From: Bedellia somnulentella
Lineage: Eukaryota; Arthropoda; Insecta; Lepidoptera; Bedelliidae
Direction of reading: 5' to 3'
Assembly (NCBI GenBank): GCA_963576735.1
Contig: OY755178.1
Span: forward strand, 16,616,001-16,680,000
Length of the DNA stretch: 64,000 nucleotides
The notes beneath the pieces were generated by a model. It did not search any database. It was given only the letters and a program-made list of their open reading frames with translations, and was not told where the DNA came from. A program made the position numbers and the translations under genes. Below, in pieces: positions 1-9,900 of the stretch; position 1 is the first letter of the stretch; each line of letters opens with the position of its first letter.

Positions 1-106
1 ATTTGGTGCCATAGATATTTACTTTTACATAGGTTTCAAGGTCTGCTAATCATATATTTTTTGCAATAGTTTATAATTTCTTTGCTGTAGACGAACAATA
101 TCATTC

Positions 107-337
107 AAACATATGCTCACGACCATAAATCCCAAAAAGGGATAGACAGAGCTTCAGAGCTAGAAACTTCTCAGCCACATCTGGAAGTTAATAGGGGATA
201 GGATGGTAGAAATAAAGTATCGTTGGTGATGGATCTCCAACCGTATTGCTTAAAACCACTTAAAAAGCCCCATATCCTTAGCCGCCTATTACTACACTTG
301 TAGGTAGACAGGGGCAGTGACATTCTCCTGCGGACAA
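107..337 (-). repeat. Family A repeat, copy 1 (diverged)
   Basis: Copy of the commonest repeat in the window. On the + strand it reads CATAAATCCC...CAGCCACAT...CTCCAACC...TTAGCCGCC. The sense strand is taken as the minus strand because the (GTAT)n tail, seen in better copies, would then be 3'. No ORF. Confidence 0.8.
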
Positions 338-1239
338 TGTTGGGGACCTAGCTGAGGTATTTTGCCTTTTTGTTGCCATCTTTTTTTTCTTATTTTATTT
401 GTAATGTTTTATATGTTGTTATTGTAGTTGGTAACAAATAAATATCTTTTATCTTTATCTTATTCTAAGCCAACAACGACAACAATAACAACAACAACAA
501 TTCACGGCAAACAAAAACAATATCAATGATGACAATTATAATCTATTGTCATTTCGAACACACTTTAACAATGAGTAAGGTTATCAAAACAAGATTATAT
601 GTGTATGTGTACAAATACATGGTATACAATCATCAAGTAAAATAATAGCATCATGCATTCCTTCTCTGTAGAAACTAAGGATGTGCGAAATTTGTCATTA
701 CTTTGAATCAGGCTAGATAAAGAGTATTTATCGCAACTTAGTCCTATCCTGACAGCAGATACCAAGCATTCAACAATCTACTCACACTTTTTGTCGCTTA
801 TAAGCACTGTTTGCGTAAAAATATCGCTATTTCTGATATTTAATTAGGTTTATTAGGATTTGACCGAGATAAGTACTCAAAGTCAAATAATAAGTAAATA
901 GTTGCATAACTTTAAACCAGGGTTTGATATTAAGATTAGGATTCCGAACATTAAGTCACACATGACTTAGAGCTTTGAAAAATTGGGCAATCAACAGGGA
1001 ATTAAAGAAAGATAGAAATTATTTGCATATTTTGAACGATCTTATAGCTGATATGATAACATATTAATGACAGGACAATAGATAATTTTCAAAACAAGTA
1101 ACGATCGACAATGACTGATAGCAATAACAAATCAATTGAAACCGTTATCTTTGAGTGCATCTCAAAGACCGTAAACCTATTGCGCTTTGATTAAATTAAT
1201 TGCGAAGATAAAACAGGAAAACACTACTGTATTCTCATA
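338..1239. other. Non-coding AT-rich stretch
   Basis: No coding exon was found. Positions 340-470 end in AACAAATAAATATCTTTTATC, which resembles the 3' tail of a LINE. A CAA-rich stretch lies near 470-505. The 5' exons of the P450 gene were not found here and probably lie left of the window. Confidence 0.5.
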
Positions 1240-1483
1240 AATATATACTAACGACCATAAATCCTAAAAAGGGATAGTCAGAGCTTCAGAGCTAGAAACT
1301 CTTCAGCCACATTTGGAAGTTTCTAGGGGGTTGGTAGAAAAAAAGTGTCGTTAGTGATGGGTCTTCTACCGCATCACCCAAAAATCCTAATAAAAGCCCC
1401 ATACCCTTCCCTTAGTCGCCTCGCACATCACCCGTGGGTGGAAAGGTTTAGTGACTTTCTAAGCCGGCACTACACGGCACTAC
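1240..1483 (-). repeat. Family A repeat, copy 2
   Basis: Nearly full-length copy running from ACGACCATAAATCC to the terminal CTAAGCCGGCACTACACGGC. The short ORF inside it is not coding. Confidence 0.85.
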
Positions 1484-1637
1484 TACTACTACTATTTTCT
1501 ACACATAAAGGCCACTGTATTCTCACATAAGTAAGTCAGGTATTTAAATCATGGATTCTTGTTTATAGTCGGCATCTTAGTAAAACATTATCACATATTT
1601 GATATATTTTATTAATCATTGAAAAATATCATTCCAG

Positions 1638-4600
1638 GTACTTTAAAATACACCCCGTCAAACGACAAAAATGTTGGTTTTGCTGCTACAGAAGAAGTTT
1701 TACCACAATCTGACGAAAAACATCGTAAGTAATTTGATATAATTTAAGTATAGGTATCAAAACTGATATCAAACTATAATCACTTTCCTAATCAATCAAG
1801 GAAATCAATCGACAACAGCAGGACTTGAACCCGCGACATCCCGGTCGTCCTGCCAACTGAGCTATGGTGCCAACTAACAACTGTTGCGAAATATGTCTTT
1901 CTTAACACTAACACTTATGTCGCTGGTTCAAATCCTGCTAGTGTTAACAAAATTATTTTCTTGTTTTTTTTTCATGCACAACAAAGTCTATTTATCTCTA
2001 ATCACTTACTTCCAGGTTGGAGTCAACATGAATTGGCTGCTCAAGCTTTCATCTTCTTCTTTGCCGGCTTTGAAAGCTCAGCATCGGTGTTGGTGTTAGC
2101 CATTCATCAGCTTGCACTAAGTGAAGATATACAACAGAAGCTTTTCCAAGAAGTTGAACAGTTTCATAAAAACCACAAAGAGTTGACTTACGATAATATT
2201 CATGAGCTAAAGTATTTGGATTGCATTTTTAATGGTACTTATTCTTACTCGTTTCCTTCGTCTAATTGCCATCGTGCTTCGGAGGGCACGTTAAGCCGTC
2301 GGTCCCGGCTAATATCACGGTAGTAGTCGTTAGTCTGCCAACCCGCAATTGGCCAGTGTGGTGGACTATGGCCAAATCGCCCTATATAAGGTAGGCTTGA
2401 GCCCCTTGGTGGCGACGTATATGGGCTGTGAGAAAATTGCTACATTATGGTCTCTACTTTATTAATATCATCATGATCTAAACTTATAGACATCCATTGC
2501 GGGAAATGTATCTCCCCAAATTTTTATACTCGCATCAAACATGTTTTAGTGCAGAAATGTCCGATTATTGGAAGAAGTTTCTTGGAATGGAAACTTGGTA
2601 GACTGGCTGTTGTATTTCTGCTTAGAATTAGTTGATTTCCGCATCATGATTCACAATAATGGGTTAAGTGCAAAATTTTAAGTTTATGAGATTAGAAGAC
2701 TCGGTGTAAATGATGATATTGTAAGAAAGATAGTAAAAGGAATGTTGAGACGGTTTGGGCATATAGAGAGGATGGATGATAGTAAATTGGTGAAAGAGAT
2801 CTAAAGGGCCAATGTGGAAGGTAATGTTAGTAAAGGACGAACTCGGAGGACACATTTGGATCAAATAGAAAATGTGCTCAAAAAGGCAGGTGGCCGAAGT
2901 ATGAAGAATAAAAGAGCATATATGATCAGTAATGCCTGAGCGTCAGTTTGGTGTGGTTTAACATACCTAAAGTACAATTATCAGTAAGTGTATTGAAAAT
3001 TAACTTTCCATTTCAGAAACGTTACGAAAATGGTCACCAGCTCTGATAATGGACCGAATATGCCAGAAGACGTACGAATTGCCGCCACCGAGAGAAGGAG
3101 GCACTCCATATATTGTAATTATTCATGATGAATTTGATAACGTTATTGTTAACCTATTATACAAACATACATATACTCACGGTCATAAATCCCTAAAAAG
3201 GGTATCCAGATTCTTAGAGCTAAAAAATCCTCAGCCACATTTGGAAGTTGATAGGGGTAGGGAAGACGGTATGAATACAGTATTTATGGTGATGGATCCC
3301 CAACCGCATTGCCCAAAACCCACCTAATAAAAGTGTCATACCCTTAGCCCCATAACCTAAATATCGTTCCCTTTATGTTTTATGTTTACATTGCAGCTCA
3401 GGCAGCCTTTTTCCTAATAAATAAACTTTAATTAAAAATATATTTTGCAGGTTAAAAAAGGCGAAATAATATATAACATGGTAAATGCCCTCCACATGGA
3501 TGAAAAGTACTTCCCGAATCCTGATCTCTTCGATCCTGAAAGATTCTCAGAGGAGAACAAAAACAACATCAAACCATTCACCTTCATGCCTTTTGGTATC
3601 GGGCCTAGGAACTGTATAGGTATAAGTGTTTTTTCCTATCTATATATAATCATGGCTATTATTTTTTGTAGCCTTTATTATAGTGTCCCACTGCTGGGCA
3701 AGGGTCTCCCCCTGTTGAGTCCACACGTCCCGGCTCTGTGCCACCCCGGCAAAAACTTATCTAGATCGTCCCGCCATCTCCGCCGCGGCCCCTACGCCGG
3801 TTACCGTCTTGTGGCACCCAGTCTGTGGCGATCTTCGCCCATCTGTCTGGGTGCATACGACTTATGTGACCGGCCCAGTTCCACTTTAGCTTGGCGGTTT
3901 GTGCACCCACATCAGCAATGCCAGTTAAGGAGCGCAGTGGTGTTCCTAACGCGGTCAGTCCTGCGAACACTGAGAATGCTGCGCTTCATTGCTCGCTGGC
4001 AAACCAAGAGTTTGGACTTCTGAAGTTCTGTCAGTGACCAGGTCTGAGCGCCGTAGGTTAGGATATGGCTAAAATTATATAACAAAAATATAAATATAAA
4101 TTCTATTAAGGTAGCTGGGGTTAATTGTGAAATTAAATTCCTGTGATCATTAGCTGTGTACTGTTGGCTTAGAATAGCGACACCACATTTCTTCCCCTGA
4201 GTGTTCATAAGAGGCGGCTTAGGGTATTGGGGCTTAATAGGTGATTTTTGGGCGAAAAAGATTTATACCCGTGAGTAAATGTATGCATGGAAATTGTAAA
4301 AAAATAATGGTAAAATAATGTTTAAATAAAAAAAAAATACTTTAAATTCCCTAATACTTTTAGTCAACCTATACGAAAACCATGGCAAGAACCCAAAAAG
4401 TTGTACTACTACCAACTACTACTCTAAAACTACAAAGCTGATAATATTTAGTTTTAAAATAAAATAATTGATTCACATCACATAAAGGATCATTGTAAAC
4501 ATTCGAAGCAGAGTTTGTTCCAATGATATTATAAAAATAACCCAAGATATTTGATCAACAATTTAAATTAAACGGACTCTACCATTGCTTCGATATGTGG

Positions 4601-4938
4601 TTGTTTGAAAAAGCTATAATAAACACCTCACATTCGATTTTTTCGTAATAACATGCGATGATTATGGTTTTACGCGTATCTTTAAAATGAATAAATACGA
4701 CAAAATATAATAAAAATTCAAGGAAACAGAATGGAAGAAAATAAGTTTCCTGAATGTTTTTTTGCTTTTAGCATCAAGATTCGCGCTGTTGGAGCTTAAG
4801 GTCCTGATGTATCATCTGATCCTGAACTTCCGCATCAAGAAATGTGAGAAAACCGTTGAGCCGATACTGATGCAGCCTACAGAATTTAATATCAAAGCTC
4901 TGGGAGGGTCCTGGGTTCGATTTGAAGCAAGAAACTAA
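1638..4938 (+). CDS. Cytochrome P450, CYP3 clan, CYP9-like (3' part)
   Basis: Microsomal haem monooxygenase, probably of xenobiotic or endogenous lipophiles. Five exons with GT-AG borders join in phase: 1638-1724, 2016-2234, 3017-3114, 3451-3619, 4772-4938. They give the C-terminal 245 residues, about half of a normal P450. Landmarks in order: the I-helix AGFESS, where serine stands in for the usual oxygen-activating threonine; ETLR (ExxR) created across the exon 2/3 junction; PPPREGGTPY; DPERF; and the haem loop FMPFGIGPRNCIA, whose cysteine is the fifth iron ligand. The exon 4/5 junction puts alanine where the loop usually ends in glycine; the family signature allows this. A stop at 4936 is followed by AATAAA at 4960. 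Introns carry repeats G, C, A and an RTE-like fragment. CYP9 is favoured over CYP6 by the GIGPRNCIxSRFAL region; CYP338 was not excluded. No stop or frameshift was seen, so the gene is probably functional. Confidence 0.88.
1811..1880 (-). repeat. tRNA-derived SINE head
   Basis: The minus strand reads as a tRNA-like head with an A-box-like TAGCTCAGTTGG and a B-box-like GGGTTCAAGTCC. It lies in P450 intron 1. There is no convincing tRNA anticodon arm, so it is a SINE or pseudo-tRNA rather than a tRNA gene. Confidence 0.55.
2268..2450 (+). repeat. Family G interspersed repeat, copy 1
   Basis: Matches the reverse of 58955-59130 (AAGCCGTCGGTCCCGGCTA, TTAGTCTGCCAACCC, GGTGGACTATGGCC). It lies in P450 intron 2. 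No ORF; origin not recognised. Confidence 0.65.
2655..2925 (+). repeat. Family C LINE 3'-end fragment, copy 1 (decayed)
   Basis: Degenerate piece of the C-terminal coding end of a non-LTR retrotransposon: GTAAGAAAGATAG...TGGATGATAG...TGGTGAAAGAGATC...AGGACGAAC. Homologous to 42469-42782 and 61020-61680. It lies in P450 intron 2. Confidence 0.75.
3167..3345 (-). repeat. Family A repeat, copy 3 (5' truncated)
   Basis: Reads ACATACATATACTCACGGTC...CCCTTAGCCCC on the + strand, in P450 intron 3. The CATACA run is the reverse complement of the family's (GTAT)n tail. Confidence 0.8.
3655..4080 (-). pseudogene. RTE-like LINE ORF2 C-terminal remnant
   Basis: In P450 intron 4. Minus-strand reading frames give YGAQTWSLTELQKSK and LKWNWAGHISRM...RGRGGDGG, typical of the region after the reverse transcriptase in RTE-type elements, but split between frames. 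Non-functional. Confidence 0.7.
4152..4285 (+). repeat. Family A repeat, copy 4 (internal deletion)
   Basis: Reads GTTGGCTTAGAATAGCGAC...ATTGGGGCTT...GTGATTTTTGGGCG and then jumps to CCGTGAGTAAATGTATG, so the middle is missing. In P450 intron 4. Confidence 0.75.
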
Positions 4939-5223
4939 TATGAATTTATGTTTATTAGAAATAAAGCCCTTAAAACCAATGAAAAAGTCAGTTTTTTTAT
5001 TGAAAGTTTTTTTTACTACGACGCAATGTACACTATATCGATCAAAGGTATAGTTTAGATCTTTTTGTTCATGAAAACCTCATGTGGGGATTATTACTAA
5101 TAAATAAAGAATAAATAAAGGAATTCCCGCCTGTGTCGAAATTTTTCTTTCCTTTATTTATTCTTTATTTATTAGCAAAAGGTATAGTTTTTTAGTTTTC
5201 GTCGTTAGTCGGAATTAGCCGCG
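4939..5223. other. P450 3' flank with family D fragments
   Basis: After the P450 polyadenylation signal, 5066-5125 is a reverse D tail (TTCATGAAAACCTCATGTGG) and 5133-5180 a forward D tail (CCTGTGTCGAAATTTTTC). The two stand head-to-head, as at 63618-63935. The BEL/Pao element inserted immediately downstream. Confidence 0.6.
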
Positions 5224-5224
5224 T

Positions 5225-5254
5225 GTTAAAGCACTTGGATCCAAGTGCTTTAAC
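5225..5254. repeat. 30-bp perfect palindrome at the LTR start
   Basis: Each half is GTTAAAGCACTTGGA and its complement, with GGATCC at the centre. It can extrude as a stem-loop in DNA, or in RNA made from the 3' LTR copy (12261-12290). Confidence 0.95.
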
Positions 5255-5330
5255 GGGCTCAAAACATAAACAATCCAGAGTCGCGTCAGTCACGTCAAGC
5301 GCCATCAGAAAGGAGACAAACAGCCTAGCC

Positions 5331-5338
5331 TATATATA
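5331..5338 (+). promoter_or_regulatory. Candidate LTR TATA box
   Basis: TATATATA within the 5' LTR, followed by a GC-rich stretch and CAGGCACTATTC, a plausible initiator region. The start site is not known from sequence. Confidence 0.5.
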
Positions 5339-5621
5339 CGCCGCCTCAGGCACTATTCTTTCCTTTTTACTTTTCACAAATTGAAGAATCCCAAGAAGAC
5401 GATTAGATTGTTCAGAGTCATTTTATTCATAATTCATACTGTATAGAGTCCATATAACTTAAAATATATTATATATAATTATAAATAGTACATCTAACAG
5501 TAAAGCATAGTAGAACAAGTTGCCGTGTTATTTCTTCTACTCCACAATCTTCAAGGCCCTTACAACGTGGGTCAACTTTGTGAACGAGCAGCAGGCGCAC
5601 AACAGCCTGCTAACCTTCATT

Positions 5622-5641
5622 TGGCGCCCGAACAGAAACTT
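5622..5641 (+). promoter_or_regulatory. Primer-binding site (tRNA-Lys-like)
   Basis: TGGCGCCCGAACAGAAACTT begins 2 nt after the LTR. TGG pairs with the CCA end of a tRNA, and the first 14 bases match the well-known PBS complementary to tRNA-Lys. It primes minus-strand DNA synthesis. Confidence 0.85.
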
Positions 5642-6919
5642 CAGCCTACGCAGCAGAGGCACCACGACGAAGAACGAGAGAAAAGGAGGACCACGCCACG
5701 CCACGCCAAGCCGCCGGTGAAGAAGCCAGGTCCAAGGGTTGGACACAGCAGCCATCCCACCTGCCAGCATCTTACCGAGGAGAGTATCGTGAGCCAATCA
5801 TTCCTTTCTTTTCCTCACCTTAAAACCCCTCACCACGGGCAAATTAGTCAAGATAATCAATTTACATCCATTAATATCTCAGCAATCCCTTTGTATTTTA
5901 CATCAATCTTATCATAAATCTATTTAATTACCTAGAAAGCACATTACTTCCCATTTATTTCTTAAAAATTTTGAGGTTAGAATAGATTCTCAACGGCATG
6001 GTCCACATGATGAAATTAAAGTTGAACTGATTGCACAAGGCAATCACCACTCAGCTATTTCTGAGCCACAGCCGCTGGTTTCTGTGATCCAGTGTATGAC
6101 ATAGGCCTCCCATGTGCTACAGAGTTAGCGCATAACATTTACAAAGATAATTGCAACTTAACCTTACAGCAATTCATCTAACAGGCTCCAACGCCTCACC
6201 AAGTGGAATCAGCGCACTCTATTAAGGACATCCAGGTTATGTTTCATACCACATGTCAACTTAAATAGTTTCTTAATCATATCAATATCAGAATTTCAGC
6301 CTTGTCTTGCATTAATTACTTAGTTTTCAATATTTTAACTTCACTTTGGCATTTTAGTGTTTTTGTAAAACTAGTGAGCAACATAACTAATTTTACAAAA
6401 CCACATGCTCTTCACTTAGGTTAATCAACCATATATTTTCTACAGCCATCAAGTGCACATGTGAATCATTGACTCACTTTGCTTATATACATTCACTCAA
6501 TTAAGTAAAGGCAGCAGTTAAGGTACTCATACCTCACATGTGCCGGCAACTCTAGCAGCATATCAATCAACTCTTCACTTAATTCAATTAATTTCAATTT
6601 ACAAACTTAATATTGGTTAGTTTCATGCCAGTTTCCGCTCTACCAAACGATTCAGGGATATATACTTACTACTGTTTCAAACAATTTCAGTGAACGTGAA
6701 CTTCACCGAGGAACGCAGGCCTGCATCATTCAGCTGCTGCCTGTTGTCTCCAGCGGCGTCACCTTCACAAGGAGCGTAAACCGGTTTACAATTTACTTTA
6801 ATTTTACATTCTTGCCACACCCTTTACTATAACAATTAACTCCAGAAATTTATCTATATACAGAACCTTTCACTTAACTAGTTACTTATTAATTATTAAT
6901 TATTAATTTCCTTTTCAAT
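5642..6919 (+). other. BEL/Pao untranslated leader
   Basis: A 1.28-kb leader between the PBS and the Gag-Pol ATG with no long ORF of its own; the short ORF crossing the LTR end is not conserved-looking. Packaging signals would be expected here but cannot be read from sequence. Confidence 0.6.
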
Positions 6920-9900
6920 ATGACTGACAGTGAATTATCAGTAAAAACAAACACTGCTCATGCCAGTCGAAGCTCAAGCCCTGCCAAAATGGCAAGCGAT
7001 GAATATACTGTGCTTAAGTACAAACGCACTTCAATCAAAGGGCAAGTGACTAAATTTAATAACCTTTTAATTAACCTCATGGAACATGGAGGTGATAAGC
7101 CATTAAGCTCTATTCAAGTAGCTGAATTAACATTCAAATTAGACAAGTTTTTGGAGTTAAACTCTCAATTTGAACACCTGCAATCTCAAATGGAGACTAT
7201 TAATTTTAACAATCTGGAGTATGAATTAAATGAAAGGGAAGTCATCTCCAATGATTTTTGTTCAGCAATTATTAAGGCACGAAATTTAATCAGTGTCAAC
7301 AAACCTATTGATGGATTTGAAGATGCCACTAGTAGATCAGAGGCCTCCCTCCCGCATGCTTGTTGCACCAATCAAGGCACGATGGGATTTAGGCTACCTC
7401 AAATTATTATACCCAAGTTTGATGGTTCTTACTTCAAATGGCTTGAATTCAGAGATACATTTGAATCATTAATTCACAATAATAATCACATTAAACCTAT
7501 TCATAAATTTCATTACCTCTGCTCATACCTACAAGGTGAAGCAGCCAGGGTTATAGCAAACCTCGAGGTATCTGATTTCAATTATGTAGAAGCATGGAAT
7601 ATATTATGTGAAAGGTATAACAATAAAAGGCAATTAGTTAATAATCATCTTAGTGCACTTTTTAATCTCAAGAGTATGCAGGGTGAATCTGACAGAGCCC
7701 TAAGGTTCTTAAGCGATACTATTACCAAAAATGTTAGGGCCCTGCAGACATTAGGTCAACCAGTACAACATTGGGACTCTATTTTAATTTACTTAACTTC
7801 CACCAAGTTTGATTCCAACACTAATGTCAAATGGGAAGAATACAAAGGCAATCTTCACACAGAGCTTCCCACTTTTAGTGATTTAAGGGATTTCCTGCGG
7901 AATAGGGCTGATGTTCTAGAGGCGCTATCTCAGAAGCGAAATACTAATAGTAAACCTTTAAGTAAACCTGAATCATACAGAGGTCAAGGCATTAACCAAC
8001 ATAAGGTACAGGCGTTTGCAGCAACAGTAAAGCGAGACGAACAAAAATGTGTTGTGTGTAATAACGGGCATCGAATATATAGTTGTCCTACCTTTAGAGC
8101 TTTAGACAATAAGGATAGATGGGCTCTCGTAAACAAGTTAGAGCTTTGTCATAATTGTTTAACTGTTGATCACCCAACATCAAGGTGTAAATTAAGCAAT
8201 TGTCGGACTTGTGGTAAACGCCATAATACTTTGCTTCATGATTTTTCTGGAGCTGATCATACGAAGCCAGCGCCTTCTTGTCTGCATCTCACTGCAAACA
8301 CAGCTGATCCCGAAACGGTTTCTTCTGTCGCCATGTCCGCTGTGTCTTCATCTGGAACCATCCTCTCCACAGCATTAATAGATGTTATTAATCCACAGAA
8401 CAATAAAGTTGAAACAGTAAGGTGTCTTCTGGACAGTGGTTCTGACTCATCCTTCATTTCAGCTGAACTTCAATCTAAGTTACAATTGAAAGGCCAACCA
8501 TCCATGGTCAAGAACATATTAGGGATCGGTGACACATCACTTCATCTTATTCCTGAAAGATGCTCTGCTTTGCTTAAATCCAGAACGGGTGCATATAGCC
8601 GTACACATAGTTTCTTAGTTTTGCCATATTTGGCAGGAAAGGTTCCCCAACAAAACATTAATATTTCCAATTTAAACTTACCTCCCCCCTCAGAGCTTGC
8701 TGACCCTTTCTTTTATAAATCATCTCCAATTCATGTCCTTCTAGGAGCAGATCTCTTCTGGGACATTCTAAGTTCGGAACGTCAACTATTAGGCCCAGGT
8801 ATGCCAATATTGCAGGCTTCCCTTCTAGGTTGGATAGTGGCAGGCACAACTACCCCTTCGGTAGATTCATTTCATCCAGTTAACTGCAATTTCATAACTA
8901 CTGAAGAGATTCAACATGATCTTAAAGCTTTTTGGGAGTGCGAAGACTTTCCCAGTGATGTAAGCCCGAAGCCAATAGTTTCGGAAGCTGAAACTCATTT
9001 TATTCAGAACACTCAACGCCTGAGTGATGGTCGTTTCTGTGTCAGGTTGCCTCTCAAGCAACCATCAACCTGTTTAGGTGAATCTTATCTGATGGCTCGA
9101 AAACGTTTTTTTGCATTAGAAAATCGCCTCAATACCAATCAAGGTTTAAAAGAGAGGTACTCCAATTTTATTAAAGAATATGGTGACTTGGGTCACTTAT
9201 CCCCGTCGTCAGTCAATAGAGCTAATAACTCTTACTTTCTGCCTCATCACGCTGTGCTTAAGGAAAGCAGCGAATCAACTAAGCTAAGGGTAGTGTTCGA
9301 TGCATCTGCTCGCACTACTTCCGGATTTTCTGTTAATGACATTCAAATGATTGGTCCCAACATTCAAGATTCTCTCTTTAACATTCTTTTAAGGTTTCGT
9401 TTCCACAAATACGTTTTGTCAGGAGATATAGAAAAACAGTATCGACAAATCTTAGTCAACGATCAGGATAGAGATTTGCAAACAATTCTTTGGCGTGAAG
9501 ACGCTGCTCATCCTTTAAAATCTTTCAGACTTAACACTGTCACTTATGGATTTGCTAGTGCAAGTTTTCTAGCTGCTAGGTGTCTACATTATTTGGCAGA
9601 CCACACTGCTGACATCAGAAGGGGTCTAGGAAATGATATAGCTCAATATATTTCCAACAAACAAATAGAAACCATAATAAAGTCAGATTTTTACTGTGAT
9701 GACTTATTGACCGGGTCTGACTCAGAGTCAGAGCTTCTAAGTATTAAAAATATAGTTTCAAAAATACTCCTCACTGGAAAATTTAATTTACGTAAATATA
9801 GGAGTAATTCAACTTTAGTTTTAGATTCGGAATTGAACGGAGGAGAGAATGACAGCTTAACCATTAGCCAATCATTTCATACATTAGGATTAGGATGGAA

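Larger units (their letters stand above)
5224..5619 (+). repeat. 5' LTR of the BEL/Pao element
   Basis: 396 bp, TG...CA ends, apparently identical to 12260-12655. It begins with a 30-bp perfect palindrome and contains TATATATA at 5331-5338. Confidence 0.97.

Noticed and set aside
1..1637. Missing 5' exons of the P450
   Set aside because: All three + frames were scanned for P450 N-terminal and helix C motifs without success, so no exon is claimed here.
5525..5917. ORF crossing the end of the 5' LTR into the leader
   Set aside because: It begins from a TTG-type codon inside the LTR, reads across the PBS and has no recognisable product; the Gag-Pol ORF is separate.
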